The notes under the pieces are model-generated. The model had not been told where the DNA came from, did no database searches, and was given only the letters and a program-made list of their open reading frames with translations. The translations under genes and the position numbers were made by a program. A DNA stretch of 20,364 nt from Streptosporangiaceae bacterium (GTDB taxonomy: Bacteria; Actinomycetota; Actinomycetes; Streptosporangiales; Streptosporangiaceae), in assembly GCA_030041195.1 (NCBI GenBank), contig JASHOI010000451.1:1-20364 (forward strand). Reading direction: 5' to 3'. Positions within the stretch are counted from its first letter, which is position 1. The number at the start of each line of letters is the position of its first letter. Below, one piece after another: positions 14,427-20,364 of the stretch.

Positions 14427-15815
14427 GTGCCTGAGCCGTTGGATCTGGTAATTCGCGGCGCGACCCTCGGCGGCGAGGCCGCCGACATTGGCGTGCGGGA
14501 CGGGCGCGTCGCGCAGGTCGGCGGCGGCATGACCGGCCGGGAGGAGATCGCCGCTGACGGCCTGCTCGCCCTGCCCGGGGGCGTCGACGCCCACGTGCAC
14601 CTGATGTACCGGGCGCTGGCCGGGCAGCTCCGCCAGGCCGGAGAGCTCGGCCCGTCAGAGCCGATCTGGGTCGACGATTTCTGGACCGGCTCGCTGGCCG
14701 CGATCGGCGGCGGCATCACGACGTTCGGGAACATGACGTTCTCGCTGCCGGGCGAGACCGCGCGGGACGCCGTGGCCCGGGAGATGGCCGGCGCCGCGCC
14801 CGAGGCCGCCGTCGACTGGTTCCTGCACCCGGTGCTGACCGACCTCGCCGCCGCGGCCGGCGGCGAGATCGCCGCGCTGGCCGCCGGCGGGCACCCGAGC
14901 GTCAAGATCTTCCTGACCCAGCCGGAGATAGCGGCGGATCGGCAGGGCCTGCTTGCCGCCGCCCGAGCGGCCGGGGAGGCCGGATCGCTGACGCTGCTGC
15001 ACTGTGAGGCAGCGGGGCTGCTGGAGCAGTGCGGTGAGCAGCTGATCGCGCACGGCCGCGGCGCGGTGCAGAACTTCCCCGAAGCCCGGCCGGTCGCCGC
15101 GGAGGTGGAAGCCGTCGACCAGGCCGTCGCCCTGGCCACGGCCAGCGGAGCGCCGGTCTACATCGTGCACCTGTCGTCGGCCGCCGCGCTGGACCGGGCC
15201 CGGCGGGCCAGGGCCAGCGGAGTCCCCGTGCACGTGGAGACGCGGCCGCTGTACCTGCACCTGACCAGGGAGCGCTTCGCCCAGCCGGACGCCGGGAAGT
15301 ACGTCGGCGCCCCGCCGCTGCGGGAGCAGACGGACCGTGACGCGCTGTGGGCCGGGCTCGCCGCCGGCGACGTGGACACGGTCTGCAGCGACCACGCGCC
15401 GTGGCTGCTGGCAGACAAGCTCGACCCGGCGCTGAACGTGGTCACGGCCCGGCAGGGAGTCGCCGACCTGGAGACGCTCATGCCCATGCTGTTCTCCGAG
15501 GGCGTCGTGACCGGGCGGATCACCCTGGACCAGTTCGTTGACCTGACCTCCGCGAACGCGGCCCGGCTGTTCGGCCTGTACCCGCGCAAGGGCGTCATCG
15601 CCGTCGGCTCGGACGCCGACCTGGCGCTGTGGGATCCGCGGCAGCGGCGCACCGTCGACGGCGCCGGCATGCGGTCGCGCGCCGACTACTCGGTCTACGA
15701 CGGCTGGGAGGTGCAGGGATGGCCCCGGATCGTCCTCGGCCGCGGCCAGGTCCTGCTGGCCGACGGCGAACTGGCCGCCAGGCCGGGCCGGGGCCGGTGG
15801 CTGCGCCGCGGGTGA
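14427..15815 (+). CDS. Dihydropyrimidinase/hydantoinase/allantoinase-family amidohydrolase
   Basis: A 462-residue cyclic amidohydrolase. All metal ligands of the dinuclear D-hydantoinase group are present: H56 and H58 (DAHVH), K160 (VKIFL, the carboxylated lysine), H192 (LHCEA), H248 (IVHLSS) and D322 (SDHAPW). Such enzymes open cyclic amides such as dihydropyrimidines, hydantoins, allantoin or dihydroorotate in the cytosol. The GITTFGNMTF region and C-terminal GSDADLALWDP are typical. Which ring is opened cannot be decided. GTG 14427 has no Shine-Dalgarno sequence; CAGAAT at 14415-14420 could be a leaderless -10. The serine hydrolase gene follows after 64 nt and may act in the same pathway. 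Confidence 0.85.
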   Translation: MPEPLDLVIRGATLGGEAADIGVRDGRVAQVGGGMTGREEIAADGLLALPGGVDAHVHLMYRALAGQLRQAGELGPSEPIWVDDFWTGSLAAIGGGITTFGNMTFSLPGETARDAVAREMAGAAPEAAVDWFLHPVLTDLAAAAGGEIAALAAGGHPSVKIFLTQPEIAADRQGLLAAARAAGEAGSLTLLHCEAAGLLEQCGEQLIAHGRGAVQNFPEARPVAAEVEAVDQAVALATASGAPVYIVHLSSAAALDRARRARASGVPVHVETRPLYLHLTRERFAQPDAGKYVGAPPLREQTDRDALWAGLAAGDVDTVCSDHAPWLLADKLDPALNVVTARQGVADLETLMPMLFSEGVVTGRITLDQFVDLTSANAARLFGLYPRKGVIAVGSDADLALWDPRQRRTVDGAGMRSRADYSVYDGWEVQGWPRIVLGRGQVLLADGELAARPGRGRWLRRG

Positions 15816-15879
15816 GACCGATGAGCCTGGCGGCGGCGGGCCGTCTAAACGTCGCGGGGCCGCAGGGAGGAGCGGAGGC

Positions 15880-17070
15880 ATGCCTGGAGGGCTGACGCCG
15901 GAGGGGACCGAGGCGCTCGAGACCGTGCTGGCCCGCCATGTCGCGCTGGGCAGCCTTCCGGGGCTGGTCGCGCTCGTGGCCAGCCGCGGCGACGTGCACG
16001 TGGCGGCGCTGGGGCACAAGGCCTTCGGCGACGAGGAGCCGATCGGGCGCGATGCCATCTTCCGCATCGCGTCGATGACCAAGCCGATCGCGGGCGTGGC
16101 GGCGATGCTGCTGATCGAGGACGGCGCGATGGCGCTCGGCGATCCGGTCGGGCGATGGCTGCCCGAACTGGCCGAGCCTCGGGTGCTGCGCACGCTGGAG
16201 TCCAGCCTCGACGACACGGTGCCCGCGGAGCGGCCGATCACGGTCGAGGACGTGCTGTCGTTCCATCTGGGGTTCGGGTCGATCATGTCGGGCGGCAGCT
16301 ACCCCATCCAGCGCGCCGAGAGCGAGCTGGACCTCAAGACGCTCGGGCGGCCCTGGCCGCCGCCCGACCTGACGCCGGACGAGTGGATCGCCCGGCTGGG
16401 CCGACTGCCGCTGCTCGACCAGCCGGGGGCACGCTGGCGCTACAACACCGGGGCCACGGTGGCCGGGGTGCTCATCGAGCGGGCCGCCCGGGCACCGCTG
16501 GCCGACGTGCTGCGCGAGCGGGTGTTCCAGCCGCTCGGCATGGCCGACACGGGCTTCTTCGTCCCGGCCGACAAGATGGGCCGGTTCACCACGTTCTACG
16601 CCCTCGGCGCGGACGGGGAGCTGCACGTGGTCGACCGGCCGAACGGCTGGTGGTCGGCGCCGCCCAAGCTGCCCAACGCAGCCGCCTCGCTGGTCTCGAC
16701 CGTGGATGACCTGTGGGCGTTCGCCGCCATGCTGGCTGCGGATGGTGGCGACCTGCTCTCGGCCGAATCGGTGCGGCTGATGATGCGCGACCGCATGACG
16801 GCCGGCGAACGTGCCGAGAACCGGGTGTTCGTGGGCGACCACGGCGGCTGGGGACTGATGATGACGGTCCCGCCGGCGGCCGGCTCGGCCGGGTCGGCCG
16901 ACATTCCCGGCGGGTACGGCTGGGACGGCGGCAGCGGCACGGCCTGGCGCACCGACACCGCGGCCGGCCTCACCGGGATCCTGCTGACCCAGCGGCAGGT
17001 GACCTCGCCGGAGCCGACCGAGATCGCGACGGACTTCTGGACCGCCGCGTACGCGGCTATCGGCTCCTGA
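15880..17070 (+). CDS. Serine hydrolase, class C beta-lactamase/esterase fold
   Basis: A 396-residue protein. The SxxK motif is SMTK at 65-68, and the second motif appears in WRYNTG at 186-191 (tyrosine Y188). The surrounding PGARWRYNTGATVAGVLIER is typical of the beta-lactamase-related esterase group (EstB-like), and HGGWG near residue 325 may serve as the third motif. No signal peptide is visible at the N-terminus (MPGGLTPEGTEALETVL), so it is cytosolic and more likely an esterase, amidase or peptidase than a resistance enzyme. GGAGG elements precede ATG 15880. Its last 14 bp overlap the convergent HAD gene. Confidence 0.88.
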   Translation: MPGGLTPEGTEALETVLARHVALGSLPGLVALVASRGDVHVAALGHKAFGDEEPIGRDAIFRIASMTKPIAGVAAMLLIEDGAMALGDPVGRWLPELAEPRVLRTLESSLDDTVPAERPITVEDVLSFHLGFGSIMSGGSYPIQRAESELDLKTLGRPWPPPDLTPDEWIARLGRLPLLDQPGARWRYNTGATVAGVLIERAARAPLADVLRERVFQPLGMADTGFFVPADKMGRFTTFYALGADGELHVVDRPNGWWSAPPKLPNAAASLVSTVDDLWAFAAMLAADGGDLLSAESVRLMMRDRMTAGERAENRVFVGDHGGWGLMMTVPPAAGSAGSADIPGGYGWDGGSGTAWRTDTAAGLTGILLTQRQVTSPEPTEIATDFWTAAYAAIGS

Positions 17071-17950
17071 CCGCGCCGCTCGCCGACTGGCACAGTGACA
17101 GCAGCTCGTCGACGCCGCGAACCTGCAGGTGCGGGCGGCGCTCCGGCGGCAGGTGATCAAACGAGTCGGCGGCGGCGAGCCCGGACCCGACGGCGATGGC
17201 CAGCGCGTGCCCGCGGTGCGCCATCGGCACCTCGAGCTCCGGGTCGTCGCCGACCACGGCGAGTTCCGGGGGGCGCACGCCGAGCCGGGAGGCGGCACAG
17301 CGCAGCGCGTCCAGCGACGGCTTGCCGACCAGGTTGACCCGGCACCCGGTCAGGCTCTTTATCATCGCGGAGATCGCGCGCGAGGTGCCGATGGCCCGCC
17401 CCTGCGCTGTCGCGAAGAACATCGACTGCGAGGCGCTGTAGACCGCGGCGCCGCCCCACACCGCGTGGCAGGCCGCCTCGAGCGCCGCCATGCCGAACTC
17501 CGGGTACCAGCCGACCAGCACCGCGTCCGCGTCCGGCCGGCCGCTGCCCGGCGGCACCACCTCCAGCCCGGCCTCGAGCAGCGGCGCGGCGAGGCCGTCG
17601 TTGCCGAGCACCAGCACCCGGCGGTGCCCGCGCCGCGTGAGCACCGCCACCGCGCTGCTCGCCGGGGTGAGCACCGCCTCGTCGGGCACGTCGAACCCGA
17701 TCCCGCGCAGCGTGCGCGCGAGCTCGCCGGGCGGCTTGGTGGTGCCGTTGGTGAACGTCACGAACGGCAGCCCTCGCCCCGCCACCCAGCGGGTGATCTC
17801 CAGCGCGCCGGGCAGCGGCGCCAGCCCGCGGTTGCGGCGGTCGCCGAGCACCAGCGTTCCGTCCAGGTCGAACACGAAGCCGCGGGCCGCGCGCAGCCGC
17901 TCGAGCGCCGGAGGCTGGCCTGGGCGGGGGGTCGCGTCGCGTTCAGGCAC
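17057..17950 (-). CDS. HAD-superfamily IIA phosphatase (NagD-like)
   Basis: A 297-residue protein. HAD motif I is FDLDGTLV with nucleophile D28 and acid D30; motif II is TFTNGTTK at 65-72; motif III includes K210 (GKPS); motif IV is GDDPELE at 234-240. The large cap between motifs II and III is the C2a (NagD) type. Relatives hydrolyse sugar phosphates, phosphoglycolate, nucleotides or p-nitrophenyl phosphate. GTG at 17950-17948 overlaps the carboxyltransferase stop by 8 bp, so it is the last gene of the biotin-carboxylase operon and may clear a phosphorylated side product; that link is inferred. Confidence 0.9.
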   Translation of the reverse strand: MPERDATPRPGQPPALERLRAARGFVFDLDGTLVLGDRRNRGLAPLPGALEITRWVAGRGLPFVTFTNGTTKPPGELARTLRGIGFDVPDEAVLTPASSAVAVLTRRGHRRVLVLGNDGLAAPLLEAGLEVVPPGSGRPDADAVLVGWYPEFGMAALEAACHAVWGGAAVYSASQSMFFATAQGRAIGTSRAISAMIKSLTGCRVNLVGKPSLDALRCAASRLGVRPPELAVVGDDPELEVPMAHRGHALAIAVGSGLAAADSFDHLPPERRPHLQVRGVDELLSLCQSASGAVRSR

Positions 17951-19454
17951 GTTGTCGTCCGCTGAGTTCGAGGCGAAAGCCGGGCTTGTCGATGACCAGG
18001 CCGGACACGCCGGGGCGCTGCGCCAGCCCGGCGAGCAGGTCGAGGACCGGCTTCAGGTCGGGGTTGTAGTGCCGCCGGGCCGGGCCGGCCGCGAGCATCG
18101 CGTCGACCTCGCCGGCCGGCATGGTCGCGCGCAGCAGCAACTCCTCGTCGCTGATCCCGGCCGGGAAGCGCCTGCGCAGCTCGGCCAGCGGAGCCGGCGG
18201 CGGCTCGGCGGCCAGCTCCCTGGCCCGGGGGCGGGACAGGATCCGGTCGGCCACGTCCGGGTCCACCGGCGCCGTCGGCCTGCCGAACCGGCCGAGCACG
18301 TAGCGGATCACCTGGTCGGAGACGTTCTGGTAGCGCTCGGCGCCGATCACGTTGTAGAGCGCCTGGCCGCACACGATCTGCGGGAACGGGGTGACCATGA
18401 TCGGGTAGCCGAGCTCGGCGCGGACCCGGCTGACCTCGTCCATCACCGCGCCGAACCGGTCTTCGAGCCCGAGTTCGCGCAGCTGGCGGCGGGTCGTGGT
18501 GATCACGCCGCCGGCCACCTGGTGCCGCAGGAACGACGCGTCGTACTCCTGCGGGGTGCCGGCCGGCAGCGACTCGGCCTGCGCCAGCCGGGTGAAGTAG
18601 CCGGCCACCTGGGCCAGCAGCCGGTCGTCCACGTCGACGGTGTGCCCGAGCTCGCGCAGGTTCGCGACCAGCCGCTCGGCGTTCGGCAGCGAGCTGCCGT
18701 TGGCCAGCGGGCCGCACGCCACGTGCAGCGCGGCCAGGCCGAGCTCGGCGGCCACCAGGCAGGTCAGCGGGGACAGCCCGATCGTGCAGTGCGAGTGCAG
18801 CTCGAGGGGCGTGCCGCCCAGCGTGGCCTGGATCGCGGGAAACAGCGTGCGCGCGCGTTCCGGGGTCAGCAGGCCCGCCGGGTCCTTGACGTAGACGCGG
18901 TCGATGTCCGGCGACGCCGCCATCTGGCCTGCCAGGCCCGCGTAGTAGGCGTCGTCGTGCACCGCGGAGACCGTGTAGACGAGCGCGGCCATGATCTCGG
19001 CGGCGCCGGCCCGGCGCAGCATCCGCGCGGTCTGCAGCATCGCGCCGGAGTCGTGCATCGGGTCGAGCACGATGAACCGGGACATGCCGGCCACGACCAG
19101 CCGGTCGTAGGCGAGCTGCATCAGCTCGGCGTGCACCGGCTCCCAGGAGATGAACCGCAGGCCGGACCCGATGAACTGGAGCGGGGTGTTCGGGGCGGCG
19201 GCGTGGGTCAGCCTGATCCGCTCCCACGGATCCTCGCGGTGGGTGCGGACCGCCACGCCCATGTGCGTGCTCGAGGTGAAGTCCAGTGCCCGGAAACCTA
19301 CCCGCCCCATCAGCGGGGCGATCGCCGCGATGTGCGCGGTCCTCAGCCCGGTCGCGCTCCACAGGCTCTGGTTGCCGTCCCGCAGCGACACGTCGACGAG
19401 TTCTATCGGGGGGGTCTGGGGGGGTCGTCCCCCCGGGGCAACGCTGTTGCTCAT
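17943..19454 (-). CDS. PycB/OadA-type carboxyltransferase subunit of a biotin-dependent enzyme
   Basis: A 503-residue protein. The HMGL-like barrel has DVSLRDGNQS at 21-30, YVKDPAGLL at 188-196 (K190 is the carbamylated metal ligand) and H220/H222 in LHSHCTIG; metal ligands are D21, K190, H220 and H222. The C-terminal PYC_OADA part includes FPQIVCGQALYNVIG. There is no biotinyl MKM domain. Usual residues around the keto-acid site differ: GGATFD is replaced by TSSTHMG, and the arginine of LLRGxN is replaced (GSGLR here), so the substrate may not be pyruvate. ATG 19454 overlaps the biotin carboxylase stop as ATGA. With the carboxylase it forms a split enzyme whose biotin carrier is outside the window. 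Confidence 0.85.
   Translation of the reverse strand: MSNSVAPGGRPPQTPPIELVDVSLRDGNQSLWSATGLRTAHIAAIAPLMGRVGFRALDFTSSTHMGVAVRTHREDPWERIRLTHAAAPNTPLQFIGSGLRFISWEPVHAELMQLAYDRLVVAGMSRFIVLDPMHDSGAMLQTARMLRRAGAAEIMAALVYTVSAVHDDAYYAGLAGQMAASPDIDRVYVKDPAGLLTPERARTLFPAIQATLGGTPLELHSHCTIGLSPLTCLVAAELGLAALHVACGPLANGSSLPNAERLVANLRELGHTVDVDDRLLAQVAGYFTRLAQAESLPAGTPQEYDASFLRHQVAGGVITTTRRQLRELGLEDRFGAVMDEVSRVRAELGYPIMVTPFPQIVCGQALYNVIGAERYQNVSDQVIRYVLGRFGRPTAPVDPDVADRILSRPRARELAAEPPPAPLAELRRRFPAGISDEELLLRATMPAGEVDAMLAAGPARRHYNPDLKPVLDLLAGLAQRPGVSGLVIDKPGFRLELSGRQRA
19408..19438 (+). repeat. Two G7 tracts and a GC hairpin at the start of the carboxyltransferase gene
   Basis: G7 at 19408-19414, G7 at 19418-19424, TCGT, C6 at 19429-19434 and G4 at 19435-19438. 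The second G-run can pair with the C-run around a four-base loop. The segment encodes codons about 6-16 of the minus-strand carboxyltransferase (APGGRPPQTPP). Confidence 0.6.
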
Positions 19455-20364
19455 CGGGCGGCCTCCCCCAGGAACCTGGCCAGGTAGCCGGTGTCCACGC
19501 CGCCGCGCGCGAACTCGTCGGCCGCGGTCAGGGCGGCGTGCAGCGGGATCGTCGTGGCCACCCCGGTGATCTCGCACCGGGCGAGCGCGCCGCGCAGCCG
19601 CGCCAGCGCACCGGCGCGGTCCCGGCCGCTGACGATGAGCTTGGCCAGCAGCGAGTCGTACCCGGGCGGCACCTCGGAGCCGGCCTGGATGTGCGTGTCC
19701 ACCCGGATTCCCGGCCCGGCGGGGAACACCGCCCTGGTCACCGTGCCCGGGCTGGGCCGGAACCCGTGCGCCGGGTCCTCGGCGTTGATCCGGCACTCGA
19801 ACGCGTGCCCGGCCTCCGTGACGTCGCCCTGGTCCAGGCGCAGCGGCCGGCCCTCGGCGACCGCGATCTGCTCGGCCACCAGGTCGAGCCCGGTGATCGC
19901 CTCGGTGACCGGGTGCTCGACCTGGATCCGCGCGTTCATCTCGAGGAAGTAGAACGCGCCGGCCTCGGGGTCGACGAGGAATTCCACCGTGCCGAGCCCG
20001 CGATACCGCAGGAATTGCCCGAACGTGACGCCAGCCCGGCGGATCTGCTCGCGCAGGCCGCCGTGGTCGAGCAGCGGCGCCGGGGCCTCCTCGAGCAGTT
20101 TCTGATAGCGGCGCTGCACCGAGCAGTCCCGGTCGCCCAGGTGGATCACGCGTTCCCCGTCGCCGATCAGCTGCACCTCGACGTGGCGGCCGCCGGGCAC
20201 GTAGTGCTCGAGGTAGACCCTCGGGTCGCCGAAGGCCGCGTCGGCCTCGGCGGCTGCCCGCTCGATCGCGGGCGCGAGCCCGGCCGGGTCGTGGACGGGT
20301 CGGAGCCCGCGGCCGCCGCCGCCGCCGACGGCCTTGACCAGGACCGGCCAGCCGATGAGGTCGG
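19451..20364 (-). CDS. Biotin carboxylase (5' part beyond the window)
   Basis: The C-terminal 303 residues of an ATP-grasp biotin carboxylase. Visible motifs, in order, are WPVLVKAVGGGGGRGLR (ATP-binding lysine and glycine loop) just inside the window edge, HLGDRDCSVQRRYQKLLEEAPAP, FLEMNARIQVEHPVTE (metal-binding glutamate, catalytic arginine region), ECRINAEDP and FRPSPGTV. The reading frame is open through the window end, so the start lies outside. The protein stops right after the carboxylase domain (FLGEAAR) with no biotinyl domain. It carboxylates biotin on a separate carrier, and the coupled downstream carboxyltransferase then uses it. Confidence 0.93.
   Translation of the reverse strand, partial: DLIGWPVLVKAVGGGGGRGLRPVHDPAGLAPAIERAAAEADAAFGDPRVYLEHYVPGGRHVEVQLIGDGERVIHLGDRDCSVQRRYQKLLEEAPAPLLDHGGLREQIRRAGVTFGQFLRYRGLGTVEFLVDPEAGAFYFLEMNARIQVEHPVTEAITGLDLVAEQIAVAEGRPLRLDQGDVTEAGHAFECRINAEDPAHGFRPSPGTVTRAVFPAGPGIRVDTHIQAGSEVPPGYDSLLAKLIVSGRDRAGALARLRGALARCEITGVATTIPLHAALTAADEFARGGVDTGYLARFLGEAAR

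Noticed and set aside
15821..15895. 24-codon ORF overlapping the start of the serine hydrolase gene, as a possible leader peptide
   Set aside because: No attenuator-like hairpins or run of regulatory codons, and a weak ribosome site.
15880..17070. Reading the serine hydrolase as an antibiotic-resistance beta-lactamase
   Set aside because: No signal peptide, and the WRYNTG context is that of esterase-type members of the fold.

Overview
The window comes from a very GC-rich bacterium. Codon third positions are almost all G or C, GTG starts are common, genes overlap by ATGA or GTGA, and several start codons sit 6-8 nt after a TAnnnT box, which suggests leaderless transcripts. With an F420/FMN split-barrel enzyme, a PucR regulator and DHA2 exporters, this points to a filamentous or related Actinobacterium. 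The sequence alone does not give the genus.

Layout. (1) 11-2031, plus strand: a divergent IspH/LytB paralogue that keeps the three iron-sulphur cysteines but has lost most of the substrate pocket, followed by a short 'core' MetE-type methyltransferase. (2) 2096-2143: an AT-richer inverted repeat. (3) 2218-5013: a split-barrel flavin/F420 enzyme, a TetR repressor and a divergent 14-TM exporter sharing a clear operator, then a DUF1707-like small ORF. (4) 5187-13729, plus strand: a compact operon of PucR regulator, homocysteine methyltransferase/MTHFR fusion, MetV-like cysteine-cluster protein, MetF, MidA-like SAM methyltransferase, a second core-MetE and MetK. (5) 13630-14393, minus strand: a VapBC-type toxin-antitoxin pair with a palindromic operator. 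(6) 14427-17070, plus strand: a dihydropyrimidinase/hydantoinase-like amidohydrolase and a serine beta-lactamase-fold hydrolase. (7) 17057-20364, minus strand: a biotin carboxylase (cut by the window end), a PycB/OadA-type carboxyltransferase and a NagD-like HAD phosphatase, translationally coupled.

The most interesting part is region 4, possibly together with region 1. The operon codes for reduction of methylene-THF to methyl-THF (MetV/MetF), methylation of homocysteine (two different Zn-thiolate methyltransferase folds), conversion of methionine to SAM (MetK) and a SAM-dependent methyltransferase of unknown substrate. It looks like a dedicated, separately regulated methyl-supply module. Two oddities support a non-housekeeping role. 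The MTHFR half of the fusion has lost three key active-site residues while a second, intact MTHFR is encoded beside it. Both MetE-like proteins lack the N-terminal half, so their methyl donor is unclear. No corrinoid protein, SAH hydrolase, SAM riboswitch or cobalamin riboswitch was seen in the window.

No rRNA, tRNA, CRISPR array or complete insertion sequence was recognised.
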